Shown here in pieces: positions 25,040 through 33,696 of a DNA stretch of 64,000 nucleotides; positions within the stretch are counted from its first letter, which is position 1, and the number at the start of each line of letters is the position of its first letter. Source of the DNA: Acidaminococcus fermentans DSM 20731 (lineage in GTDB: Bacteria > Bacillota > Negativicutes > Acidaminococcales > Acidaminococcaceae); the NCBI RefSeq assembly GCF_000025305.1, contig NC_013740.1, positions 2,170,001 through 2,234,000 of the forward strand. Direction: 5' to 3'. Position numbers and translations under genes: made by a program. Under the pieces are notes generated by a model, which worked only from the letters and a program-made list of their open reading frames with translations, made no database searches and had not been told where the DNA came from.

Positions 25040-26300
25040 CCAGGCTCACCTCGATTTCTCCCTCTGCTGCCATTTCCCTGCAGGGAACCGTCAGTTCAAT
25101 CATATTGGCCGGCAGCGCATTGACGATTTTCTTTCGGGCCAGTATCCGTTCTCCCTGTTTCACCACCAGCCGGGCATTCCGCTGAGGCTGCCGGACCCGA
25201 AGGGACAGCCGGAAATCCCGTTTTCCGCTGACCCGCTGGGGTACCGTATGCCCGATGTTCCGACCGCAGCGCACCGGGATTTCCGCCTCAGGCAGACCGG
25301 CTTCCAGGTACTGTCTGATTCCTTCCGCCATCCCTTCCGCTTCCAGGGAAACAAAGTCCACCAAGTCATGGACATGGAGCACGTTCCCCGCAGAAAACAG
25401 GCCGGGGACCGTGGTCTGGCAGAACTCGTCCACCAGGGCTCCCTGGGTGTGGGGATCCAGTTCTGCTCCGGCTCCCAGGGTCAGTTCATTTTCCGGGATC
25501 AGCCCCACAGAAAGGATCAGGGTATCGCAGGGGATTTCCTTCTCGGTGCCGGCAATGGGCCGCAAATGGCCGTCCACCTGGGCCACCACCACGCTTTCCA
25601 GCCGGTCCCGGCCCCGGATATCCGCCACCGTATGGCTGAGATACAAGGGGATATTGTAATCATGGAGACACTGTTCGATGTTCCGGGGCAGCCCGCTGGG
25701 GATGGGATTGATTTCATAGACCCCTTTCACATGGGCCCCTTCCAGGGTCAGCCGACGTGCCATGATCAGGCCTATGTCCCCGGACCCCAGGATGACGATT
25801 TCCTTCCCGGGCATCCGGTTCTGCAGATTGATGTAGGCCTGGGCCACACCGGCTGTCAGCACCCCTGCCGGCCGGGTCCCCGGAATGGCCAGGGCTCCCC
25901 GGGTCCGTTCCCGGCATCCCATGGCCAGTACAATGGCCCTGGCCTGGACCAGCACCATGCCGTCTTCATGGGCCGCATAGACTTTATGATCCGGCGTAAT
26001 CTGGATCACAGTGGTATCCGTCACAAAGGGGATCTTCCGCTCTTTGACCTCCTGGATGAACCGGTCCGCATATTCCGGACCGCTGAGGGTTTCCCCGAAC
26101 CGGGTCAGTCCGAATCCGTCATGGATGCACTGTTTCAGGATCCCTCCCAGCTGGTGTTCCCGTTCCAGGATCAGAATGTCTTTGACTCCCAGGTCATACA
26201 GCCGCACCGCTGCCGCCAGTCCGGCAGGCCCGCCGCCGATGATGACCACGTCCGCCTGGCGGAAGGACTGCCCTTTCTCCGCTTTTTTCACTGCTTCCAT
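25032..26300 (-). CDS. FAD/NAD(P)-dependent oxidoreductase (second subunit of a GlpA/GlpB-like set)
   Basis: A 422-residue flavoprotein with two Rossmann sites: DVVIIGGGPAGLAAAVRL (about residues 18-35) for FAD and EIVILGSGDIGLIMARRL (about 167-184) for NAD(P). LSVGLIPENEL and GLFSAGNVLHVHD complete the pattern of a disulfide-reductase-like fold without a CxxC redox pair. It starts three bases after the stop of the GlpA-like gene and overlaps the DUF1667 gene. The three proteins probably form one complex oxidising a 2-hydroxyacid or polyol phosphate. Confidence 0.8.
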   Translation of the reverse strand: MEAVKKAEKGQSFRQADVVIIGGGPAGLAAAVRLYDLGVKDILILEREHQLGGILKQCIHDGFGLTRFGETLSGPEYADRFIQEVKERKIPFVTDTTVIQITPDHKVYAAHEDGMVLVQARAIVLAMGCRERTRGALAIPGTRPAGVLTAGVAQAYINLQNRMPGKEIVILGSGDIGLIMARRLTLEGAHVKGVYEINPIPSGLPRNIEQCLHDYNIPLYLSHTVADIRGRDRLESVVVAQVDGHLRPIAGTEKEIPCDTLILSVGLIPENELTLGAGAELDPHTQGALVDEFCQTTVPGLFSAGNVLHVHDLVDFVSLEAEGMAEGIRQYLEAGLPEAEIPVRCGRNIGHTVPQRVSGKRDFRLSLRVRQPQRNARLVVKQGERILARKKIVNALPANMIELTVPCREMAAEGEIEVSLDE

Positions 26301-26303
26301 GCT

Positions 26304-27830
26304 TCATTCCTCCCCCTGTTTTTCAGGCCGCACTTCTCCCGTGAACAGCCATCCGCCTTCCCGCTGGTACCGCAGTTCTTCCGGTGCCATGCCCAGTTCC
26401 TGTTCCATCAACTGGGTGATCCGGGTCTGGCAGTAACCGCCCTGGCACCGGCCCATCATGGAACGGGTCCGGTTCTTGATGCCCGTCAGGGTATGGACCC
26501 CCAGCGGGTTGTGGATGGCCTGGAGGATCTCTGCCCGGGAAACATTTTCACACCGGCAGAATACCTGGCCGTAATCCGGATTTTCCCGGATGGCTTCTTC
26601 CTTTTCTTCCAGGCTCATCTCCGCAAAACGGCGGATCGGTTTTCTCACCGGGTCGAAATCCTGTTTTTGGGCAATGGACCGGCCCTCATTTTCCGATTCT
26701 CCCACCAGGATGGCCGCCACTCTCCGTGCCAGGGGAAGTGCTGCCGTGACCCCGGGAGATTCGATGCCCACCAGGCTGACCGTATGGGGAATGGACGGAT
26801 CCGTCATGATCCGGAAATCCATGGGTTCTTTGGTGACAGGATCACAGTTCCGCCAGCGGATGCCTACAAAGTTCCGGATGAAATACTGCCGTTCCATTTT
26901 TTTGAACATTTTCCGGCCATCCTGAAACAGCCGGTCCAGGCTCTGCTGCTGGTTGGCATAATCTTCTGGTCCCTCCGTGGTATACCAGTCCGGCCCCACC
27001 AGGATATTCCCGTCCACCGTAGGAGTGGCATGGGTCACGAAACCGCCCCGGTCATTGGGTGCCGGGTACACCGGGGTCTTCAGGAAAGCCCCGGCCTTTT
27101 TATCCAGCACGTAATATTCTCCCTTGGTCCCGATCTGAGGGACTTCCGGATACCCCATCAGCTGCCCGATTTTCACCGCATAGGCTCCGGCACTGTTGAT
27201 CACCCAGCGGCTGCACACCATGCCCCGATTGGTGACAATCTGATATACCTTTCCTTTTTCCGTCCGGCCCAGCACCTGCTGCTGCCGCGGACCATCCAGG
27301 CCTTCAATGCCGATCACCCGGGATCCGAACGAAAACCTGGCCCCGTTTTTGCAGGCATTTTCCGCCAGCCCGATGGTATACTGCATAGGGTCCAGGATAC
27401 CGGAAGCCGGTACATACATGGCAAAATTTCCTCCTGCATTGGGCTCGATCCGGTGCATTTCCTCCGGATCCACCATCCGGATGCCCCGAACCCCGTTGGC
27501 TTCCCCATTGGCCTTGAACCGGAGGATGTTCTCCCGGTCATGGTCCGTAAAGCCCACTACCAGCTTGCCGGTCCGTTTAAAGGGGACCCCCAGTTCGGCG
27601 GCCACCTGGTCGAATTCCTGGTTTCCTTCCACGGAACATCTGGCCCGGAGAGTCCCCAATTTATAGGTGAACCCGGCATGGAGCATCCCCGTATTCCGGC
27701 TGGAATTCCCGGTTGCCACATCCAGTTCCTTTTCCAGCACCAGGATCTTCAGATCGTACCGGGACAGTTCCCGGGCTATGGCACAGCCCACCACACCGGC
27801 ACCAACAACAACTGCATCATACAATTCCAT
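26304..27830 (-). CDS. FAD-dependent dehydrogenase (GlpA-like) with C-terminal 2Fe-2S-type domain
   Basis: A 508-residue flavoprotein. The DAO-type FAD domain begins AVVVGAGVVGCAIARELS and contains SSRNTGMLHAGFTYK. The C-terminal region from about residue 400 has FCRCENVS and GRCQGGYCQTRI, the four cysteines of a BFD-like 2Fe-2S domain as in anaerobic glycerol-3-phosphate dehydrogenase. L-2-hydroxyglutarate dehydrogenase relatives share the first domain. It is the first of the three oxidoreductase genes and follows the SLC13-type carrier by 15 bp, so the transported compound is the likely substrate: glycerol phosphate, a hydroxyacid, or similar. Confidence 0.8.
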   Translation of the reverse strand: MELYDAVVVGAGVVGCAIARELSRYDLKILVLEKELDVATGNSSRNTGMLHAGFTYKLGTLRARCSVEGNQEFDQVAAELGVPFKRTGKLVVGFTDHDRENILRFKANGEANGVRGIRMVDPEEMHRIEPNAGGNFAMYVPASGILDPMQYTIGLAENACKNGARFSFGSRVIGIEGLDGPRQQQVLGRTEKGKVYQIVTNRGMVCSRWVINSAGAYAVKIGQLMGYPEVPQIGTKGEYYVLDKKAGAFLKTPVYPAPNDRGGFVTHATPTVDGNILVGPDWYTTEGPEDYANQQQSLDRLFQDGRKMFKKMERQYFIRNFVGIRWRNCDPVTKEPMDFRIMTDPSIPHTVSLVGIESPGVTAALPLARRVAAILVGESENEGRSIAQKQDFDPVRKPIRRFAEMSLEEKEEAIRENPDYGQVFCRCENVSRAEILQAIHNPLGVHTLTGIKNRTRSMMGRCQGGYCQTRITQLMEQELGMAPEELRYQREGGWLFTGEVRPEKQGEE

Positions 27831-27845
27831 TTTCCATCTCTCCCA

Positions 27846-29168
27846 TCAGAACAGAATACCCTTGGCAGTCAGGCATACGGCAATCACAAAAATCAGCCAC
27901 AGCGGACCGCCAATTTTCACATAATCACTGAATTTATACCCGGCCGGCAGGATCTGCATATTCACCGGTGTCCCGATCGGCGTGGCGATGGCCATGTTGG
28001 AGGCAATGGCAATCAGGATGATGAACGGTGCCGGACTCAGACCCATGCGCTGGGCCAGAGGGATATAAATAGGGGCCAGCATGGCGGATACCGCCACATT
28101 GGACATGAACAGGGTCAGGAAGCTGCCCAGGACGAACATTACGCAAAGGATGACCTGCAGAGAGGCATCCTCCCCGCCAAAGAAGGCCAGGGTCTGTTCC
28201 GCAATCAGCTTTCCGGCACCGGTCTTCTCCAATGCCACCCCCAGGGTAGCGATAAACCCCACCGTCAGCAGCACATCCCAGCCTATATTTTTTAACGTGG
28301 TCTTGTAATCAATGGTCTTCGTCACAAACAGGATGGACGCTCCAATCAGGGCCACATTGGCAATGTTCAGGTATTTGTTGAACGGGGCAAATCCACACAG
28401 GATGAATCCCAGGATGCACAGCAGCAGGGTGAATACGGAAATCACCTGTTTCCGGGTGGATGCCTGAGGCACATTGTCCAGTTCTTCTGAACTCTGGGCA
28501 AATACATTGCCGTCATCAAAATGGGGAGAGCCGGGCTTCAGGGTTTTCTTGGTGATGGTATACCCTATGGTAGCGAAATACAGGACCATCAGTGCATCCA
28601 CCATCCACATGACGGACGTCATATCGAAAACACCCATACCGGTTTCAAACCCGGGTACCTGCATCAGGAAACTGTTGGCCGTATTCTGGGAAGTGGACCC
28701 TACCAGGGTGGTGGCCCCGCCCACGATACAGGCAATGCCGGCGGGCATGATCACCATCTTGGACCGGATTTTCCCCTTGGAACCGGCAGCCACCGCCGCA
28801 ATGATAGGCATCCACATGGCAATGCAGCCCGAATCGCTCATAAATGCGGACATCAGGGTACAAACCACAACCACCATCACGGTAAAAATCCGCTCGCTCT
28901 GGAAGATTTTCATCTTGCTCAGGGTAATCCCGATTTTCTGGGCCACCCCGGTCTGGAACAGGGCATCCCCCACAATGGTCATCCCGGCAATCATGTACAC
29001 CGGAGCTGTCCCAAACCCGCTGTAAATGGCGGACAGCTTCACACTGGGCAGACAGATTCCCATGGCCAGGGCACACAGCACTGAGGTAAGTGCCATGGGA
29101 AACACCCGGCCGATGAACAGGATCATGGTTACCACCGCAATGATCAGGCAGACTGTAATTTCACTCAT
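27846..29168 (-). CDS. SLC13/DASS-type carboxylate transporter
   Basis: A 440-residue membrane protein with about 11 hydrophobic segments. The signature pairs SAFMSDSGCIAMWMPI and TLFMSNVAVSAMLAPIYIPL are the two substrate-binding hairpins expected in SLC13/DASS carriers; each has the Ser-Asn or Ser-Asp-Ser type motif. GTPVNMQILPAGYKFSDYVK closes the C-terminal half. It probably imports a di- or tricarboxylate or hydroxyacid with sodium. The ATG at 29168 is chosen for its GGAAGGAG site. It leads the operon with the three oxidoreductase genes and is divergent from the AraC gene. Confidence 0.8.
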   Translation of the reverse strand: MSEITVCLIIAVVTMILFIGRVFPMALTSVLCALAMGICLPSVKLSAIYSGFGTAPVYMIAGMTIVGDALFQTGVAQKIGITLSKMKIFQSERIFTVMVVVVCTLMSAFMSDSGCIAMWMPIIAAVAAGSKGKIRSKMVIMPAGIACIVGGATTLVGSTSQNTANSFLMQVPGFETGMGVFDMTSVMWMVDALMVLYFATIGYTITKKTLKPGSPHFDDGNVFAQSSEELDNVPQASTRKQVISVFTLLLCILGFILCGFAPFNKYLNIANVALIGASILFVTKTIDYKTTLKNIGWDVLLTVGFIATLGVALEKTGAGKLIAEQTLAFFGGEDASLQVILCVMFVLGSFLTLFMSNVAVSAMLAPIYIPLAQRMGLSPAPFIILIAIASNMAIATPIGTPVNMQILPAGYKFSDYVKIGGPLWLIFVIAVCLTAKGILF

Positions 29169-29347
29169 GTTACCGCTCCTTCCCCATTTCGCAAAATCTT
29201 TTCCGCTTGCTCCGCCGTTCCGGCAGAGCCATCTGCCTGTTATCATAGAGTATTCTGAATTTTACCGTCAATTCATTTGGAGCATCCGGCGAGGATTTGC
29301 CAATCGGGCGGAAAATACGGATACGATTCCGCAGTTTTTCCCTGGAA

Positions 29348-29376
29348 TTTACAAAATGCTCTTTCTGGCGTATGAT
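29348..29376 (+). promoter_or_regulatory. Promoter of the AraC-family gene
   Basis: TTTACA (29348-29353) and TATGAT (29371-29376) with a 17-base spacer, 33 bases upstream of the ATG at 29409. Confidence 0.65.
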
Positions 29377-29408
29377 GGAATTAACTCCATTTTTCAGGAA
29401 GGAAGCTC

Positions 29409-30215
29409 ATGATGACACACTGTCTGTATTATGCCTACTGGGGCGATCACAATGTGAATCCCCGTCCCCATCTCCATGACCAGCTGGAAATTTACATCAG
29501 CCTGAACAATATTGGTGATTTCTTCCTGCAGGAAAAGAAATATCCGCTGCAAGTGGGCAGTCTCTTCCTGATCCATCCTTTTGAAATCCATCACGGTTTC
29601 TGCGGTGCCAATGAAACCACCAACCGCTATGCCATCCGGTTTCCTTTGGGAATCCTGAAACAGCTTTCCACGGCCGATACCGATCTGGAAACCCTGTTCC
29701 GGACCGCGCCCCAGTCCATCCAGCTGACCCACCAGGAACTGGCCCAGGTCAGCGGACTGATGGAAGGGTTGCTCCAGCCGGCTCCCAACCGCTTTGCCCA
29801 GGATATCCAGCAGAACCTTCTTCTTTTCCAGTTCATCCTCATCCTTGCCCGCATCCTGCACACCAGAGAGCCGGCCCGGCAGCCCGGTTCCGGAGAATAC
29901 AACGGCCTGGTCCAGCAGATCCTCCAGTACATCCATGGCCACTACCGGGAAGAAATTTCCCTGGAAGAACTGTCCGCCCATCTGTATGTGAGCAAATCAC
30001 GGCTGTGCAAAGTGTTCCGGGAGCACACCGGCTTCACCATCGGGAACTATCTGACCATGTACCGGCTCCAGACAGCCTGCTCCCTGTTGGAAAAAGGTGA
30101 AAAAGTAAAGGAAGTGGGCAAAGCCGTCGGGTTCCGGACCTATACCCACTTTATCCGCACATTCACCAGCAAACTGGGCCAGCCGCCCAAAAAATTCATC
30201 CGGGAGCATATGTAA
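29409..30215 (+). CDS. AraC-family transcriptional regulator with cupin-like sensor domain
   Basis: A 268-residue regulator. The N-terminal half (about 1-150) is an AraC-type cupin beginning CLYYAYWGDHNVNPRPHLHD. The C-terminal half holds two helix-turn-helix units: ISLEELSAHLYVSKSRLCKV, and VKEVGKAVGFRTYTHFIRTF followed by PPKKFIRE. It is divergent from the carrier/oxidoreductase operon at 29168, the most likely target. The sensed ligand is unknown. A strong bidirectional terminator separates it from the LarA-like gene. Confidence 0.85.
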   Translation: MMTHCLYYAYWGDHNVNPRPHLHDQLEIYISLNNIGDFFLQEKKYPLQVGSLFLIHPFEIHHGFCGANETTNRYAIRFPLGILKQLSTADTDLETLFRTAPQSIQLTHQELAQVSGLMEGLLQPAPNRFAQDIQQNLLLFQFILILARILHTREPARQPGSGEYNGLVQQILQYIHGHYREEISLEELSAHLYVSKSRLCKVFREHTGFTIGNYLTMYRLQTACSLLEKGEKVKEVGKAVGFRTYTHFIRTFTSKLGQPPKKFIREHM

Positions 30216-30251
30216 AAGGGGGGCTGTTGCTCACGCAACAGCCCCCCTTTA
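30214..30251. terminator. Strong bidirectional terminator
   Basis: GGGGGGCTGTTGC (30218-30230) pairs perfectly with GCAACAGCCCCCC (30235-30247) around a 4-base loop, with A and T tracts outside. It serves the AraC gene and the LarA-like gene. Confidence 0.9.
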
Positions 30252-31517
30252 TTCCTCCAGCATCAGCGTTCCGGAAGCATCGAAGGGCACCTTCTGATAC
30301 GCTCCGGCCAATTCTCCCTTACGGGGATCCAGGCTCTCCGCCAGGGCCCTGGTGGACCAGATATGGCGCAGGTCACCGCTGCTGTTGATGATGCAGAGTT
30401 TCAGGTCTCCCGGCGCAATCCGTCCCGCCGCCTTGATACAGGCTTTGAACACCAGCTCATCCGTATCCATGGTGGGCGGAATCCGGGCCGTGAAAGGTTT
30501 CATCCCGGTAAGGGCATTCACCACCGTCATCTTTTCATCCACCGCATCCCGCAGCCGCCGGCTGATGAAATCCCCCATACCGATGCCATTGCCATTTCCT
30601 TCCGACTTGGCCGTCAGAGACAGGATGCCCAGTTCCGTTACATCCGGACCCACATTGGGCCGGTTGTTGATGGGCCGTCCCACCACCGCCGGATCCATCC
30701 CCGTCCCGGAGATTTCCTTGCCCAGTTTCCGGCAGATCAGTACATCCATATGGGCAAAGGGAATCCGGGGCACCATTGTCTTCGCCCGTTCCAGGATTTT
30801 TGGTTCCTCCTCCCGGATTTCCTCTTTTTTCAGCACATAGACGTCAGCCAGCTGGTCATACCCGTTTTCTATGGCAGCGATCCCGCCCACCACTTTGGCA
30901 TGATCCAAGGCAGTCAGTCCCACCCGGGCCATATTGTCATTGAGATAATCCGTCCCCAGACTATGGGTCATGGCCGCCCCCACATGCTTGGCCAGACCGA
31001 TGGCCAGCATCTTCACCAGACCGCTCTGGTACCGTCCATAAATGGACGTATGGGTTTTCACCCGGTTCAGCAGCAGGATGCCGTCTGCCTCCCAGGCATT
31101 TTTGTCCAGATACACGGGCAGATCCAGTTCCGTCCGGGCAATCTCCACCACCTCCATACTGGAAATGATGGGGGCTCCCACACTGTCTTCCGTAATGCCC
31201 AGATTCCGCAGCACTTCCACCTGGCCCTCTACCGTAGCTCCCCCATGGCTCCCCATGGCCGGGACGATGAAAGGCACAGCACCCTTTTCCTTCAGATACC
31301 GGACCGCAGCCCGCATCAGAGCCACGTAATCCGCAATGCCCCGACTGCCTCCCGTGATGGCGATCCGCTGCCCCGGAAGCACCGGCAGATCCTTCTCCCG
31401 CAGTCGTTCCAACAGCATTTCTTCCGGATTCTCCAGCCGGGTCCGGTCAAAGATCGTCCGGATCTTCACCACCTCCGGGATTTCATATCCCTTCAGCATA
31501 TCTTCCAGTGAACTCAT
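30249..31517 (-). CDS. LarA-like (DUF2088) protein
   Basis: A 422-residue protein with the lactate racemase N-terminal-type fold. Family-like segments are GQRIAITGGSRGIADY, VPAMGSHGGAT, and NRVKTHTSIYGRYQSGLVKM followed by AIGLAKHVGA; several histidines could take part in cofactor or metal binding as in LarA. True LarA needs a nickel-pincer cofactor made by LarB, LarC and LarE, none of which is in this window, so a racemase or other hydroxyacid/amino-acid role is open. The ATG at 31517 has AAGGAGG upstream. It lies downstream of the RidA terminator and probably has its own promoter. Confidence 0.65.
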   Translation of the reverse strand: MSSLEDMLKGYEIPEVVKIRTIFDRTRLENPEEMLLERLREKDLPVLPGQRIAITGGSRGIADYVALMRAAVRYLKEKGAVPFIVPAMGSHGGATVEGQVEVLRNLGITEDSVGAPIISSMEVVEIARTELDLPVYLDKNAWEADGILLLNRVKTHTSIYGRYQSGLVKMLAIGLAKHVGAAMTHSLGTDYLNDNMARVGLTALDHAKVVGGIAAIENGYDQLADVYVLKKEEIREEEPKILERAKTMVPRIPFAHMDVLICRKLGKEISGTGMDPAVVGRPINNRPNVGPDVTELGILSLTAKSEGNGNGIGMGDFISRRLRDAVDEKMTVVNALTGMKPFTARIPPTMDTDELVFKACIKAAGRIAPGDLKLCIINSSGDLRHIWSTRALAESLDPRKGELAGAYQKVPFDASGTLMLEE

Positions 31518-31562
31518 GACAGTTCCTCCTTCCTGCAAAATTCCGATTCCACAGCAGGTCCA

Positions 31563-31568
31563 GTATAC
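31563..31568 (-). promoter_or_regulatory. Possible extended -10 box for the LarA-like gene
   Basis: On the minus strand TGGTATACT gives an extended -10 (TATACT) about 45 bases before the ATG at 31517. No good -35 box is seen. Confidence 0.35.
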
Positions 31569-31626
31569 CATGGAAGAATTTTCCGAAAGTACTGTGACCG
31601 GGGAAAATCCTGACAAATCGTGCAAA

Positions 31627-31678
31627 AAAAGCTGTGGAAGCAGCCAGTCCCCAAGGGGTCCCTGCTTCCACAGCTTTT
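31627..31678 (-). terminator. Terminator of the dpaL-ridA operon
   Basis: AAAAGCTGTGGAAGCAG (31627-31643) pairs with CTGCTTCCACAGCTTTT (31662-31678), a 17-bp perfect stem ending in T-rich sequence on the minus strand. Confidence 0.85.
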
Positions 31679-31689
31679 CTATTTCTGCC

Positions 31690-32076
31690 TCATTCCGTAA
31701 TCACTGCCACGCATTCCACTTCCACCAGGCCTCCCAGAGGCAGCCTGCCGATCTGGACACAGGATCGGGCGGGGAATCCTTGCTTGAAATAAGACTGATA
31801 GATTTCATTGACTTTGCCAAAATCATTCATATCCTGCAGAAAGATCGTTGTCTTGACGATCTGATCATAACAGGAACCGGCCGCTTCCAGAATGGCGCCC
31901 AGATTCCGCATGGAACAATGCGCCTGTTCTTCCAAGGAAGCCGGCATTTTCCCTGCCGCCACATCGATGCCCAACTGACCGGAAACGTAGACAGTGTCCC
32001 CGGTTTTGATTCCCTGTACATAAGGCCCCACTGCTGCCGGAGCTTCTGGGGTATTGATGATTTCTCTCTTCATCAT
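31690..32076 (-). CDS. ridA: RidA-family enamine/imine deaminase
   Basis: A 128-residue RidA/YjgF protein. GDTVYVSGQLGID and the C-terminal FPARSCVQIGRLPLGGLVEV hold the family pocket, including the substrate-binding arginine (PARSCV) and an acidic residue near the end. RidA hydrolyses reactive 2-aminoacrylate and related imines to 2-oxoacids and ammonia. The start overlaps the deacylase stop (ATGA, 32073-32076). It is the last gene of the operon led by diaminopropionate ammonia-lyase, which releases 2-aminoacrylate, so its place here makes biochemical sense. Confidence 0.9.
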   Translation of the reverse strand: MMKREIINTPEAPAAVGPYVQGIKTGDTVYVSGQLGIDVAAGKMPASLEEQAHCSMRNLGAILEAAGSCYDQIVKTTIFLQDMNDFGKVNEIYQSYFKQGFPARSCVQIGRLPLGGLVEVECVAVITE

Positions 32077-33680
32077 TTGATCACCTCTTTGCCTTTCTTC
32101 CGCAGGACCGTCCCATTCCGTCTGCCGGTATGGTTTCCTTCCGACACTTCCAGTACCCCGTTGACCATGACGTATTCAATGCCTTCCGGATACTGTGCCG
32201 GATCTGTGAAGGTCCCTTTGTCGATGACCGTGTCCGGATTGAAAACGGTGATGTCCGCATAATTTCCTTCTGCAATCTGTCCCCGTTCCTTGATATTGAA
32301 GGCATCTGCCGGTTTGCCGGTCATTTTGTACACAGCCTGTTCCAGGGTCAGTGCTTTTTCTTCCCGGACGTATTTGCCCAGGACTCTTGGAAATGCACCA
32401 TAGACCCGGGGATGGGGTTTGCCGCCCAGCAGCCCGTCCGTGCAGACGTTCATTTCCGGACGTTTCATAAAGAGCTTCACATGGTCTTCCGTCCCATAGA
32501 AGTCCACCATCCCTACGGCATTTTCTTCGTCCCGGAGCAGATCAAAGGTGGCATCATAAGGGTCCTTTTGCCGCAGCTCACCCAACTGGGTCAGGGAAAG
32601 CCCCACCGCATCCTTGTTTTTCTCCGTCTTTACACTGGTGACATAGATATTGTCCAGCCCGGCGAAATCCACAAAATTGTCCCAACCGGGAATCCCGTGC
32701 TCAATATCATAGACCATCTTTTTTCGCAGTTCCGGATCATTCAGCCGTTCGATCACCTTGTTGGTGCCGCCGTCATGGACCCAGGGCGGCAGGATGACCC
32801 CCAGCATGGTACTGCCGGCCACATAGGGATACTGGTCATAGGAAACATCGATGCCTTCTTTTTCGGCTTCTTCCAGCAGCTGCACCATCCCGTCGATTTT
32901 ATCCCAGTTTTTCCGGCCGCAGACCTTGAAATGGGAATAATGGATCTTGACCCCAGATTCTTTGCCGATCCGGATCACTTCTTTCATGGAATCCAGGATG
33001 GTATCCGCTTCACTGCGCTGGTGGATAACGAACCGGCCGTCATATTCAGCAACCACTTTGCACATTTCCACCACTTCTTTGGTCTCTCCGTATGCACAGG
33101 GCATGTAGATCAGACCGGTGGACAGCCCAATGGCTCCGTTTTCCATTTCCCGGCGGACGATTTCCTTCATTTTTTCCAGTTCCACTTCGGTAGGCTGCCG
33201 GTTGTCCAGTCCCATGGCTTCCATCCGCACATTCCCATGAGGAACCAGGTAGCATTCGTTGGGACCGGGCTTCACCCCTTCGATCATTTTCAGATAACCA
33301 GCAGTGTCTTTGTAGTGATAATCCACCTGGTCACTGTCCCCGTCCAGACCGGCCAGATTTTTCCGCCAGGGGCTGATGTACTGTTCCGGCAACGGCGCCA
33401 TGGAGATACCGTCCTGCCCCAGGATTTCCGTGGTGATGCCCTGCATGACCTTGGGCTTCACTTCCGGATCCACCAGGATCTGCAGGTCACTGTGGCTGTG
33501 GGTGTCGATGAAGCCCGGTGCCACCGCCAGCCCTGCCGCATCAATGACTTCCATGGAAGGATCCGGAGTGACTTTCCCGATTTTTACGATCCGGTCTCCT
33601 TCAACCAGGACATCTGCCTGATAGGGCTTGGCCCCGGTTCCATCCACTACCATTCCATTCTGAAATAAAATCTTTGCCAT
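32073..33680 (-). CDS. N-acyl-D-amino-acid deacylase (D-aminoacylase) family
   Basis: A 535-residue amidohydrolase-superfamily enzyme. The family opening is clear: MAKILFQNGMVVDGTGAKPY, then APGFIDTHSHSD (first metal motif, about residues 54-65), QGITTEILGQDG, HQRSEAD, and the acidic catalytic region later on. The length and ISMAP region fit D-aminoacylases, which cut N-acyl-D-amino acids; dipeptidase-like or hydantoinase-like activity is a possible alternative. The ATG at 33680 has GAGGAGG upstream; the longer frame extends into the symporter. It would deliver free D-amino acids to the PLP lyase of the same operon. Confidence 0.8.
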   Translation of the reverse strand: MAKILFQNGMVVDGTGAKPYQADVLVEGDRIVKIGKVTPDPSMEVIDAAGLAVAPGFIDTHSHSDLQILVDPEVKPKVMQGITTEILGQDGISMAPLPEQYISPWRKNLAGLDGDSDQVDYHYKDTAGYLKMIEGVKPGPNECYLVPHGNVRMEAMGLDNRQPTEVELEKMKEIVRREMENGAIGLSTGLIYMPCAYGETKEVVEMCKVVAEYDGRFVIHQRSEADTILDSMKEVIRIGKESGVKIHYSHFKVCGRKNWDKIDGMVQLLEEAEKEGIDVSYDQYPYVAGSTMLGVILPPWVHDGGTNKVIERLNDPELRKKMVYDIEHGIPGWDNFVDFAGLDNIYVTSVKTEKNKDAVGLSLTQLGELRQKDPYDATFDLLRDEENAVGMVDFYGTEDHVKLFMKRPEMNVCTDGLLGGKPHPRVYGAFPRVLGKYVREEKALTLEQAVYKMTGKPADAFNIKERGQIAEGNYADITVFNPDTVIDKGTFTDPAQYPEGIEYVMVNGVLEVSEGNHTGRRNGTVLRKKGKEVIK

Positions 33681-33696
33681 GGATCTTCCTCCTCTT

